From Macrophomina tecta (Eukaryota > Ascomycota > Dothideomycetes > Botryosphaeriales > Botryosphaeriaceae): a stretch of 64,000 nucleotides of DNA. This document shows positions 9,837-19,585 of the stretch, piece after piece (position 1 is the first letter of the stretch; the number at the start of each line of letters is the position of its first letter). The notes beneath the pieces are model-generated. The model was not told the DNA's origin and did not search any database. It saw only the letters and a list, made by a program, of their open reading frames with translations. The stretch is taken from assembly GCA_024180945.1 (NCBI GenBank), contig JAKSGN010000043.1, positions 1,364,001 to 1,428,000 of the forward strand. Reading direction: 5' to 3'. The position numbers and the translations under genes were made by a program.

Positions 9837-12044
9837 TTACTTGCCTTCAGCCCTCTTCACCAGGCTATCCTCCAGACCAAGCGGCTCTCTTGAATCATCC
9901 TTCCTGTTGATTGCCCAAACAACATCGCCCTTTAAATACACAATCACGCCACCCTTACCGGACGCGCTCGCCGTGATTCTGAACAGCGGCAGACCCGTCA
10001 TCTGATCCGCCTCACGGAGCGGGATCATCAAGAGATCGTTCTCACCGCACCAATCCTCGACGACATCCTTGAACGTCGTCGCATCTTCCTCGGCCACTCT
10101 GCTCGTCGTCGACGCGGCAAAGTCAGGGCGTTTCTCTTCCTGCTCTTCCTCGAGAGGCTGGGCTTCCGGAAGAGGCAACTCGTTCTTGGCTTCGTCGCCC
10201 AGATCGAGCGCTGTGTTCATCATCTCCAGGCCTTGCTCCCAGGCTTGTGCTACAGCCGGAACGGCATTGACAGTGTCTGAGAATTGCTCTTTCCACCAGC
10301 TGAACCACTGCCCAACTTCCTCGTAGTCGGGGTCAGATGTCAGCCACAGATGCAAGACACTATGCCACTTAGGAAAGAACTCTGCTATCAGGAGCTGGCC
10401 CGTGGTACTGGGCTTGAAGAAATCCGTCCAGGCGAGGACGTGTTCAAGCGGTGTCAGATCCTGATCAGACGGATCGACTGCGAAATTGGTCGAGAGATGC
10501 ATGGCGAGACGCGGGAGTAGATATCGGACGAGCGTGTGCTCCAAGTTTGGTAGTACTTCTCGCCAGCTTTCGAGGCCAGGCATGACGCCTTTGGACAGGT
10601 CCCAAGACCTGAGCGCAGAGCCGAACTTATGTCGGACGTCCGTCAGTAGGCCAGTGGAGGACTTGGGGTTAGTGTGTTCGTCAGACAGATACTGGAGCCA
10701 TGGGAAGAGCCAGATGTGTGGCAGAGGTCTAGAGTGCTTCCTCCTAAGGGAGCTTCTGGGATTCCAGTCATGCAGGGTGTTCTTGAGTTTTTGCACGATG
10801 AGGTTGTTGAGCAGGCTGTAGCGAATGAATGGAGGCAATATGTCTTTCCAAGCTTCAACCAGTGCGATAAGAGGAGTCGGCGTGTAGGGATCCCAGGCGT
10901 TGGTGATGGTCGTTCTGACTTTAGGCAGCCATAGGTTATAAATGAGGGACTCGTAGGGGGTGGTCGACTTGTGTCTTCTGTATCCATAGAGGTCATCATG
11001 TCTGCTGTGAAGCACGAGATCATCCTTACCAATGCCCAAGATTGTACGAAGGCGCTGGATATACGGGACGAGATGCATGGGTTTCTCCAGTGGCTCCCAG
11101 TCGAGCATTTCCTGCTTGAAGAGTGGAGCGATGGCAGCAACTGCGGCCTCCTGCAGACCAAACTGCATGAGTTCATTGCGGAATTCGAATTGCAAGGTCT
11201 CGAGCTCAGAGACAACCTGCTCCCACCGAGCTGATGCGTCGTCAGCGGCACGGGGTCTGCTCAGTTCAAGGCGACTGAGCCTTTCGACCGCGTCAGTCAC
11301 ACTCTGCAATTTACGGCTAGCCTGCTCTTGCTCGTCGATCTCTTGCTGTAGCTGTTCCTCTTCGAGGCCAATGAATTGTTTTCGCTCAGTCAATTGCACC
11401 CACGAGTTCGCGAAGGCTTCGAGGTCGTGACGGGCCCGCTTGGCGATCTTTTCGGCCTCGGCAGCTGCCGGTGGCGTGCCGGCCGAAGGTGTCATCAGCC
11501 CCGCGGTCGACGTAAGCAGCTTCGTCTCCTTGCCGGTGGCATCAATGAGATTTTTGAGGACATTCGGCACCTCCAGTCCTTCAGTGGCGGCTTCGATATC
11601 GGCGACGGTCCTGTATTTGGTCTTGGGACGAGTGAACCCACTGGGCGTGCTGGCTCCACTGGTGCCGGACTCGGCTGCTTTCCTGCGCTCTGCTTTTCTT
11701 CGCTGACGTGCCTTGCGCTCTTCCTCCGACGAGTCTTCATACTCTTCGCCGCGGAGTTCGGCGGCGCGGCGCGCTTCCTGCTTTGCCTGGTCCGTCTTTT
11801 CCTTCACAGCACCAACACCAGCACCTTGCGGACGCAGCTTGACCTCGATAGGGTTGAGAATGCCCTCGCCCGACTTGCCGAGGCCCTGGCCCTCCTTGTA
11901 GCCCATCTTCGCCATCATGCGCTCGGCGAAGGACATTTTGGACTTGCCGCCGGCGGCGCCAGTCTTTTCGGCCGCGGTTTTCTGGGTTTTGCGGGCGCCG
12001 GCATCCTCGTTGTCGAACTTGCGCTTGAAGGACGGGCGCTCCAT
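9837..12044 (-). CDS. G-patch splicing factor, TFIP11/Ntr1 (Spp382) homologue
   Basis: Single-exon protein of 735 residues. The N-terminus is lysine-rich and leads into a G-patch (about residues 38-85) with AERMMAKMGYKEGQGLGKSG. A charged segment (EDSSEEERKARQRRKAERRK) follows, then a long helical GCFC-type region with YQ-free coiled-coil stretches and WKDILPPFIRYSLL and WLQYLSDEHTNP. This architecture is that of TFIP11/yeast Ntr1, which recruits and activates the DEAH helicase Prp43 to disassemble spent spliceosomes in the nucleus. The C-terminus ends in a short segment with VVEDWCGENDLLMIPLR, also family-typical. It is divergent from the gene at 12463 across 418 bp. Confidence 0.92.
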   Translation of the reverse strand: MERPSFKRKFDNEDAGARKTQKTAAEKTGAAGGKSKMSFAERMMAKMGYKEGQGLGKSGEGILNPIEVKLRPQGAGVGAVKEKTDQAKQEARRAAELRGEEYEDSSEEERKARQRRKAERRKAAESGTSGASTPSGFTRPKTKYRTVADIEAATEGLEVPNVLKNLIDATGKETKLLTSTAGLMTPSAGTPPAAAEAEKIAKRARHDLEAFANSWVQLTERKQFIGLEEEQLQQEIDEQEQASRKLQSVTDAVERLSRLELSRPRAADDASARWEQVVSELETLQFEFRNELMQFGLQEAAVAAIAPLFKQEMLDWEPLEKPMHLVPYIQRLRTILGIGKDDLVLHSRHDDLYGYRRHKSTTPYESLIYNLWLPKVRTTITNAWDPYTPTPLIALVEAWKDILPPFIRYSLLNNLIVQKLKNTLHDWNPRSSLRRKHSRPLPHIWLFPWLQYLSDEHTNPKSSTGLLTDVRHKFGSALRSWDLSKGVMPGLESWREVLPNLEHTLVRYLLPRLAMHLSTNFAVDPSDQDLTPLEHVLAWTDFFKPSTTGQLLIAEFFPKWHSVLHLWLTSDPDYEEVGQWFSWWKEQFSDTVNAVPAVAQAWEQGLEMMNTALDLGDEAKNELPLPEAQPLEEEQEEKRPDFAASTTSRVAEEDATTFKDVVEDWCGENDLLMIPLREADQMTGLPLFRITASASGKGGVIVYLKGDVVWAINRKDDSREPLGLEDSLVKRAEGK

Positions 12045-12462
12045 GGCGGATGACGGCGGCGACGGGGTGCATGCGCAGTCGGCGCGAGGTGTGGTGGGGA
12101 GGACGCGCGTGGAGAGAGGTGTCGCAGGGTGTGGTCGGGATGCTTGCGGGAGATTGATACGAAGGCAGACGGTCGCGGGCCCGAGCCGGCGGGCAAAAGC
12201 TGGGCTTGGCGCATTCTGGCAGGGGGCCCGGCTGAGCTGCAGCCAAAGTGTCTAAACGTCGATCCTGGTTATTTTTGGCCTATCGCGCGTGCCCTTGGGC
12301 GCCCTTTTGGTGGCTCCTTGCTGCTGTCTCACGACCCGCGATATAGCCTCCCCCGTCCCTCGCTTTCGCCCTCCGTCCGCGTCCTGCTGTGCTCCTTCAA
12401 AACCACGCCCACCGCCTGCACTTCCTCCACCGCCGCGCAGGCGTGTTTCTCGTCGAAACGCC
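12045..12462. promoter_or_regulatory. Bidirectional promoter of the G-patch gene and the Met-tail gene
   Basis: 418 bp separate the two start codons. The right part (12340-12460) is CT-rich on the plus strand, like a fungal leader. No specific factor site was identified with confidence. Confidence 0.4.
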
Positions 12463-15400
12463 ATGGCGACCCGGCCAACGGTCCGCACCGCCTCCGCCGA
12501 GGGCGCGCTCCCGCTGTCCCAACCCACGCCCGATCTGCAGTCCCCCACCGACGGCTTCGCGACTCATGTCGAGCGCCTCGAGAAGCACGCCGAGCGCATG
12601 AGCTCCAGCGGCTCCGACATTGGCGAGGAGATCCGCAAGCTACAGCTGGAGGAGAAGCAGGAGCAGAGCCGGCGCTCGTCGCTTGTTGACGCTGACAACA
12701 CCAAGCATGTGCCAACGGGCAGGTCGCGCAATACGTCGATAAGCTCATACGCCAACTCTATTGTCGACGTCAACTCGGCCGCCCGCTGGGGCGGCTATTC
12801 GCCCAGCGCCTATGTGACCTCGCCCAAGGGGTCAATCCGCTCCGGCTCGTGGTCCCACCGCTCCGGCGTGCAGCGCCAGCCCTCCGTGTCCAAAGGCTCG
12901 CAGTCCAAGGGCTCGCTGCTCGGCCAGTTCCCAGAAGACAGCGAGAACGTCGACGAAGCCGAAACCGCCACTGTCCACAACGAGCCGCAGCCACCCTCCG
13001 CCGAATCCTCCCAGCCCCACACCCGCAACGCCTCCCAGTTTAGTCTCGAATACGACAAGATCGTGCAGGACATTGAGAATGAGCTGGCCGCCGTGCCCAG
13101 TCAGGAGTCCGCTCCCGCTGCCGGCGCCTATGATCGTGCCGCCCACGGCTTGATAGACCCAGACGACCTCCCCGACAGACCTGCTACCGCCGATACGTTT
13201 CAGCAAGCTCAGACAGCATTCCGAGACTTTGATGGTGTGCACTATGCCCCTTCGTCCATGATGGGCCTGCGTGAGATATCAGAGGGCAGTGAGCACTCCA
13301 TGCTGCACTCCATCCAACACGCCCAACAATCTGGGATCCCCCCGCCGGACGACGGAATGGTCTATTATCCTGCCCCAGTTCCCAGAATGTTGAACCTGCC
13401 CAAGCGACTGTCTCAACTTCCTTCTGCCGACGTGCGCATGAAGCGCCGGACCCAAGTGCTTGAGAACCTGTCATCCGAAGCTAGAAACTCTGCATTATGG
13501 CTGGGCGGCGGCGATCAGCCGCCAAACAAACGCCCAGGCCCAAGACATAGCGCCCATCTGGACAAACTGCCGCCTCAGCTCCGTGCCAGCGTGTATTTCG
13601 ATCAGCCCAATGTGCCCCACGATGTTGAAATCAAGGGCGAATCCGCCCAGGCTACGCTTGACGATATCCTCAATGCATCCACAACTGCTCCTGTTTCAGC
13701 CTTCACTGATCATCCTATCGCCGGTCCTGTCGGAAAGGCTGTCTATGGCAAAGAGAACAAGCGGAAGAGCACTTTGGAAAAGCGGAAAAGTACTACATCT
13801 CTCCTTGATGCGGATAAGAGGAAAAGCTCAGCAACGCTACTGGATGATGAGGACAAAGGTGAAAAGAAGAAGGAAAAGAGGAAATCTTCGTTGGGCTTCT
13901 TGCTGGGGCGGCGCTCGAGTACCGACGAGGTCTCCAAACAACTTAAGAGAAACAGCAGTGGTGACAAGATCAACAAGCTGCAGAAACGGAATAGTCAGAT
14001 GAGCCTAGGGAAAACTCTTGAGCAAAACGAGGCAGAAGCGGCGCACAAACGGCAAGGTTCCAGCTCCAGCCACGGTTCCAACATCAACGAGACGACTGCC
14101 CTCCGTACAGAGAGCCACGACGATGTCTACAACGGTCTTCCCGTGGCATCTCGTGACGGAAGCGAAGACGAGGACGATGAGGGTCAACTTGATGACGACG
14201 AGCAATTCATCGGCCCGCCCACTACTCTCCTTGCAGAGCTACAAATGCGCAAGCTCCAGCAGAGAGAGCGAAACCGCACTGCGGCGACTGCATTTCCCAA
14301 CGGAATGCACAGCACTCTGCTTCAGCTCGATGCTGTTGCCGAGATCGAAAAGAGGAAACGCCAAGCTCACCGCCCGAATCTCGCCTGGGAGGCTCCGAAT
14401 CAAGAGGAAGAGGATGATGAAGTGCCGTTAGGCATGCTTTTTCCCGGCCGCAACGGCCTTGTCAATCAGGCTGGCCAGATAGGCACCCGGGAGGATGACT
14501 GGAATCGACCTCTGGGCTTGCTCGAGAAGAAAGAGTTGGAAGATAGTGAACCCCTTAGTAGGCGAAGGAATCGTCTCCGAGGGCTTCCGCCTAACACACC
14601 TTATACCCGCGATGTCAGCCCGGGCAAGCGCATGACAATGCATAGCACCAACTCGCAGGAACAAGGAGCACCACGCCTCAGCGTAGACCCTTCACCAGAA
14701 CCCCAACAGAAGCAAGAGTCAGACGATGAAGAGGAACCCTTGGCGGCAAGACGAGAGCGTCTCAGGCGCAAGGAGGCTCTGAATTCAGCTCTTGGTGATA
14801 TGAACTCACGGCCTATCAGCGGTGATTTCGCTAGTGAGATGATGAGTCAATTTGGTGTGTTAAAAGACGGAGAAGAGAAGAACGGTCCCAAGAAAGACGC
14901 GTCACCCAAGACACCCGGAGCGGTCAACGAGGAAGAGGAAACTCTCGGACAACGGCGAGCCCGCCTTCAAGCCGAAGCGGTGGCTCGTGGTAGCACAACG
15001 CCTTCAGGACTGTCTCCCGGCAACCCCTTGCGGCCGCCGCTCAAGGCTTCTCGCAGTTTGGCAGATATTCTGTCGGCTCACCCTGCTGGCCACCAGGCTG
15101 ACAAGATTAGCAACGACGCGCTTCTTTCGAGCCTTCCACAGGGTAGCTTGCTGCACAAGAACGAACAGAAGACTGCCTCTCGTCACGCTAACATCCGCGA
15201 GGGTAATAAGCGAAGCACCAGCCACAGTCTCGAGAAACCACTTCTGGACGTTCCTCCTCCCGCCAGTGATGCTCGCACGAAGAGCATGGTTCTTGATGGC
15301 GCGAGTGGAGGGCGTGGTCTCCTGGGCAAGGACTACGGTACCGGGCTGTCAGCAGCACGTCGCACCAGCGGTCAGCGCCAGCTTGACAGGCGCGCCAGCA

Positions 15401-15813
15401 TGATGACTATCGGAGCCAACACCATGGGCAACAACAACATGGGTATGAGCATGCCTAACATGAACCAGAGCGGGTTCCTCGCCCCACAAACTGGCATGAT
15501 GGGCATGGGTATGCCGATGCAGCAACAGCCCATGATGATGGGGATGGGCATGCCGATGCAGACTCCCATGATGAACATGAACATGGGCATGGGCATGGGC
15601 ATGGGCTACGGTATGCAACCCATGATGGGCCAGCCTTACGGCATGCAGCCTATGATGGGCCAGCCGTACGGTATGCAGCCTGTGAACGGTATGCAGATGG
15701 GGATGCAAACGGGCATGGGCATGGGCGTCAGCAACCAGATGCAACTGGATTCTGGTATGTTGGACCCCGGCCGTAGGGCAGCCATTGACCGTTGGAGACA
15801 AGACGTGTTGTGA
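12463..15813 (+). CDS. Uncharacterised disordered fungal protein with Met-rich tail
   Basis: Intronless, 1116 residues. The start at 12463 (MATRPTVRTASAEGAL) was chosen because it is the first ATG in frame. I do not recognise a named family. It is Ser-, Lys- and Glu-rich and largely disordered, with basic stretches (ENKRKSTLEKRKSTTSLLDA, KKEKRKSSLGFLLGRRSST) and repeated helical motifs of the form EEPLAARRERLRRKEALN and EETLGQRRARLQAEAVAR. The last 130 residues are extraordinarily Met/Gly/Gln-rich, with a 10-residue repeat YGMQPMMGQP, and then end in a conserved-looking LDPGRRAAIDRWRQDVL. Many RxxS sites suggest phosphoregulation. A cortical or scaffold role is possible but not shown. Confidence 0.8.
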   Translation: MATRPTVRTASAEGALPLSQPTPDLQSPTDGFATHVERLEKHAERMSSSGSDIGEEIRKLQLEEKQEQSRRSSLVDADNTKHVPTGRSRNTSISSYANSIVDVNSAARWGGYSPSAYVTSPKGSIRSGSWSHRSGVQRQPSVSKGSQSKGSLLGQFPEDSENVDEAETATVHNEPQPPSAESSQPHTRNASQFSLEYDKIVQDIENELAAVPSQESAPAAGAYDRAAHGLIDPDDLPDRPATADTFQQAQTAFRDFDGVHYAPSSMMGLREISEGSEHSMLHSIQHAQQSGIPPPDDGMVYYPAPVPRMLNLPKRLSQLPSADVRMKRRTQVLENLSSEARNSALWLGGGDQPPNKRPGPRHSAHLDKLPPQLRASVYFDQPNVPHDVEIKGESAQATLDDILNASTTAPVSAFTDHPIAGPVGKAVYGKENKRKSTLEKRKSTTSLLDADKRKSSATLLDDEDKGEKKKEKRKSSLGFLLGRRSSTDEVSKQLKRNSSGDKINKLQKRNSQMSLGKTLEQNEAEAAHKRQGSSSSHGSNINETTALRTESHDDVYNGLPVASRDGSEDEDDEGQLDDDEQFIGPPTTLLAELQMRKLQQRERNRTAATAFPNGMHSTLLQLDAVAEIEKRKRQAHRPNLAWEAPNQEEEDDEVPLGMLFPGRNGLVNQAGQIGTREDDWNRPLGLLEKKELEDSEPLSRRRNRLRGLPPNTPYTRDVSPGKRMTMHSTNSQEQGAPRLSVDPSPEPQQKQESDDEEEPLAARRERLRRKEALNSALGDMNSRPISGDFASEMMSQFGVLKDGEEKNGPKKDASPKTPGAVNEEEETLGQRRARLQAEAVARGSTTPSGLSPGNPLRPPLKASRSLADILSAHPAGHQADKISNDALLSSLPQGSLLHKNEQKTASRHANIREGNKRSTSHSLEKPLLDVPPPASDARTKSMVLDGASGGRGLLGKDYGTGLSAARRTSGQRQLDRRASMMTIGANTMGNNNMGMSMPNMNQSGFLAPQTGMMGMGMPMQQQPMMMGMGMPMQTPMMNMNMGMGMGMGYGMQPMMGQPYGMQPMMGQPYGMQPVNGMQMGMQTGMGMGVSNQMQLDSGMLDPGRRAAIDRWRQDVL
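15607..15690 (+). repeat. 30-bp tandem repeat coding YGMQPMMGQP
   Basis: Units begin at 15607, 15637 and 15667 (the third is partial). They encode YGMQPMMGQP twice and then YGMQPVNG. They lie in a longer Met-Gly stretch (about 15480-15740) of the protein that starts at 12463. Confidence 0.85.
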
Positions 15814-16707
15814 TTTTGATTGCGTTGCTAATTTCAAAAGACCTGCGATATGCGAACAAGGGACATTGGTGAGTGGGCCTGCGTGTGGATATTCGTCTGT
15901 ATGATTGGGAATTAAGTTGAGGTTATATTGATCGGTTGTTGGTGGCTGCGGATGACCATATACTTTATCCTTCTTCTTTGTCGTTTCTTTGAATCTTTCT
16001 TATTTCTCTTTCCCTTTTCTTCTTTTCTACTTCTCTTCTTTCACGCGCGTTTTTGGCACCTTTTTCCGGACATGTCTACACACATTGTAATTTCCTGTAA
16101 AGCGCTCCTTTCGTCGATACTGCTGAAAGCGCGCATTGATGCTAGGGGTCGTGTCGTAATTAGCTATGGGCAACAAGGGACACAGCACAGAACAAAAGTA
16201 TGGGCTTGTTGTATGGTGTAGGGTTTCTTGCGGGCTGGGCAATGGGTGGGAAATATGGGATCTGAGGGATTAGAATAGCATACTCGTGTTTCAGGCATCT
16301 CCCGAGTATCAGAAGCGTATGGATTATCTCATTGTTCTTTGGACCTGCTTCGCGGACTAGACTATGGGCAGAATTGGATGTTAATATCCAATCGTGGAGC
16401 CTTTTAGCCTCGTTGAGAATTAACGTCAAAGGCCAGGCACTTGAAGCATTCGCCCGGACGCAAATCGATACAGCGTTGTCGAATGTTCTTTTATTACCTA
16501 TGAAAATGCCTCAACTCCTGACACTCCGTAGGCATGAAGCGATGAGTGAATACGACGCCGAGAGTGCGGGATTTCCTCGGACCGGGCGCCCCCACTTTCC
16601 CAAAGAGGAATTCAACGAATCCGATGGAACAAGGCGGCGCTATATGCTTTACCATCAGCCAACAGACGCAACCATCACCAAATCCGGCATTGCTACAAAA
16701 GCCGAGA
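15814..16707. other. Intergenic between two plus-strand genes
   Basis: About 0.9 kb. A T/C-rich tract at 15965-16050 is probably 3' flank or leader. The frame of the next gene is open upstream of its ATG from about 16546, but no start or family match supports extending it. Confidence 0.4.
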
Positions 16708-17683
16708 ATGGCCTACGTCCCTCCCGCTCTGCGCAAGAAGCAGAACGAACCCGCTTCCAAGCCGCCGGCGGTACAACACCCCGCGGTTACCAACAACTTA
16801 TCGTTCCACCGCCGGGAACGTCTGCCGCGTGCCGAAGATGTGCATGACTACTACTGGCCGCCGGCCGACGGCGACAACGGCGACTATGACAACCTTCTAA
16901 AGTACGTCATGCCGTTCAAGGATGCCGATCCGCACCATCTACGTCAAGACGAATCTGCACCTGTTGCCCGGCAGTGAGAAGTTCGCCGAATTCGCCGCCG
17001 GCACCGGCGCCGGGGAGAGTGATGCAGATGCGGCGCACGAGAAGCATGGTCCAGCCGCCGAAATCAATGCCGAAGATGACGAAGAGTCGGAGCAGAAGGA
17101 GAAGAAAGAGAACCCGATTGAGCACCAGCCAGTCCAACCGCTAGCGTCGCCCCCAGGCGAACCCGCGACCAACCCACCCGACGAGACCCCTCACACTCCA
17201 GACCTGTCCGCCTACCAGCTCGACCCCGTCGCCGTCTTCGAGCAGGTTGGAACCGGAACCCGCGGCGGCGGCTTCCGCTTCGCGGGCTACCACCGCCTCG
17301 CGCGCCTGCAGTTCATAGAGCCCCACAGCGCTGACCTTATTTACATGCTTGAGCAGAAGTTCAGCGTCGCCGACCGTTTCGGGCGCGTCGTGCGGCAACA
17401 GCGTAGTCCGGAGGCGTGGAAGGCGAGTTTGGAGCATAGATGGGCGGTTCTGGGGCTGGAAAAGGATGAGGGTGTGGAGAGGGAGTTGGGGGCGCCGGTG
17501 GTGAGTGTGAGGCAGCAGAGAGAGGGGGGTGTGCCGCACGAAGAGAAGGAAGAGGCGGCGGCGGCGGATGAGGAGATGCCCAAGAAAAGTGTGAATGAGC
17601 TTTTGAGGGAGATGAGACTGAAGAATGAGGGTGGAGAGGTGCGGCAGGCTGATGCTAAAGAGAGTCCTCATGCGTGGACTTGA
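16708..17683 (+). CDS. Conserved fungal MAYVPPALRKK protein, apparent frameshift near 16925
   Basis: The start at 16708 gives MAYVPPALRKKQ, a typical opening for a conserved fungal hypothetical family. The first frame runs through EDVHDYYWPPADGD and LLKYVMPFKDADP, then is lost. The downstream frame (one base later) continues with RTIYVKTNLHLLPGSEKF, an acidic linker, and a C-terminal domain with FRFAGYHRLARLQFIEP, YMLEQKFSVADRFGRV and WKASLEHRWAVLGLEKDE, ending with KSVNELLREMRLKNEG. Removing one C in GATCCGCACC (16927-16936) would give KDADRTIYVKTN in one frame. A 19-nt GTACGT...AAG segment would also fix the frame but is too short for a fungal intron. The function is unknown. It may be a sequence error or a real lesion. 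Confidence 0.72.
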
Positions 17684-18300
17684 GGACGTGGTGCTTGGGT
17701 TTTTGATCAAACAGGGAACACACGCCGCCGGTCGTACGTGTTGAGTGTAAGCAGTCACCCCAGCACACACATCCAACATCAGTTGCAGATTCTCGCATCC
17801 GGATAAGCGCTTTAGCTCCATATCTGTAAGAGCGTCACGCCTGAGCAGAGTTCTTGGAGCCGATCCCGTGCTCTTTCCAGGGAAGTTTCCCGCATCTGGG
17901 CTTCGCCAGCTCCACGTTTGCTGCGCCAGGTTGCTGTTTTGTCGTGGTTATGGTAGCGGTGTTGCCGCTGATAGATCATCAATATTGCTGCAGAACAGTC
18001 GATATGCTTTCAAGTCTTTCTGATGGGTGACAAGCGCTGACTGTCTTCATCGGCGGTTCAGGCACGCACCGATGTATTTATATGTGCAAAGCTCACCGAG
18101 CCGCGCTGGCCGTTCTCCGTCACATTCAAGCGCCAATGCTTCTTGGGCTTTCAATAGACTTAACGCTAGTTTGCATAGTCACCGCAGAACCTTGCCACAG
18201 GCCCCCCACTCAATGCACGTCATCCTATGCGGGGACACACATTGGTCTCAAGCTCATAATTCATTATATTATTATATCTGGTTTTTTCTGCTTTGTTTGA
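17684..18300. other. Intergenic, convergent genes
   Basis: 617 bp between the stop codons of the MAYVPP gene (+) and the UstYa gene (-). It should contain both 3' ends. No gene or repeat was recognised. Confidence 0.4.
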
Positions 18301-19585
18301 TCAGAATGTTGTTTTATCTGCAACCTTATGGCTCACGGCCCACTGCCTGACGGCATCGAAATTCCTGCACACGTGCTGCATCTCGTAGTCGGGCTCCATC
18401 TTGCCGTCGTCATTGGGCTGTTCCTGGTACATGATGACGCCCACGTCGGCCTCGCACATGAGCTTCATGCGGAGAGCCTCGATGCAGTGGTCTACAGAAA
18501 AAAAAAAAAAAAAACACATGTCAGCATACACCATTCTCTCCGTCCGAAAAATGTGGTGGTAAGAATCAAGACTCACCCAGATGCCTCGTCAGCCTCTCCT
18601 CCGGCACGGCCAGGTCGCCGCCCAGCGGCTCGTAGTGCTTCCTGTGCGCGAACTTGCGAAACAGGTTCAGGCAGTGCAGCTGATGCACGACGGCCAGCTC
18701 CATGCGCCAGCCCGTCTCGCCCGTCGCGTTGTCGGTCACGCGCAGCCGGTCGTGCGGCTTGCCCAGCGCCGCCATGTCGGCTTCGGTGAGCATTTGGTCA
18801 CCCACTTTTCCGACCGTTAGTCCTACGGGGGCTAGCTTTATGGGTAGGTGGAGGTGTTTTGCACGTGGTGTGAAGGTAATCTGTGTTTTCTGTTTGAGGT
18901 GGATGCCGAGGGCCCACTTACTGTGCATGGTGATGTGCTCCCAGGCCTTGTCAGCCTCAGGTCCTGCGCCGACGTAGGGCGTTTTGTGGCCCTTTGTGTT
19001 GTTGAACGTCACCGTTTCGTATCTTACCGCGCTCAGCGCGGGGGCTGTTGTTTGTTCCCGTCAGTAAACGTGCTCATGTTCTGGACTCGTGGAACGAATC
19101 GCGGCTGAGCATCCACAAGTAAGATGCCGTGAAATTGCAGGCAGGGATCTTGTTGTGGGAGTCTTGGTGTCATTCGGAAAAGGAAAGGATGAGCTGGTGG
19201 CGTTTTTCTTGACTCCCTACAGGAAGGAAAGCTTCGCCATGGAGGACCACTCACAGTAAGCAGAGAACTGCTGTACATAGGCTTGGGCTGTCGGCCGCAT
19301 GGTCGCGCCTAGCACGAAAAATATCACCGACATGAGGAACAAACCGGCATGCAAGGCCCACAACCACACTGGTCCGAGCCTCGCATGCCGCCGCCTGTTT
19401 CCGTCGTCGTCCATGCCGCTCTCCCGGTCAACGCCGTGGAGGTCAACGTGGTCGAGCAGGGTGGAGTCAGTCTCTTCCGAGAGCCGGGCGCGCAGCATGA
19501 GGCTCTCCTTCTCCTCGGCATGACTGCGCTGCTCATCCGAGCTGATGACGTGCGAGTACTTGACGGTGGTGTTGTGGCGGTCCAT
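18301..19585 (-). CDS. UstYa-family (DUF3328) oxidase-like protein
   Basis: Spliced protein of 296 residues in four exons (19585-19255, 19044-18922, 18822-18577, 18491-18301); introns are 210, 99 and 85 bp. It has a cytosolic N-terminus, one membrane segment at about residues 75-98 (VWLWALHAGLFLMSVIFFVLG), then SPALSAVRYETVTF and YVGAGPEADKAWEHI. Both diagnostic HxxHC motifs are present: HQLHC near 198-202 and HLDHC near 232-236. The second is created only by splicing exon 3 to exon 4, which supports that junction. UstYa proteins take part in oxidative tailoring in fungal pathways, notably cyclisation of ribosomal peptides such as ustiloxin, but many are solitary and uncharacterised. No core biosynthetic enzyme is adjacent. 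The third intron ends in a 17-base T tract before its acceptor. Confidence 0.88.

Noticed and set aside
16902..16920. A GTACGT...AAG segment as a 19-nt intron joining the two frames of the MAYVPP gene
   Set aside because: It restores the frame, but fungal introns need about 40 nt or more, there is no branch site, and splicing would delete the conserved YVMPFK segment.
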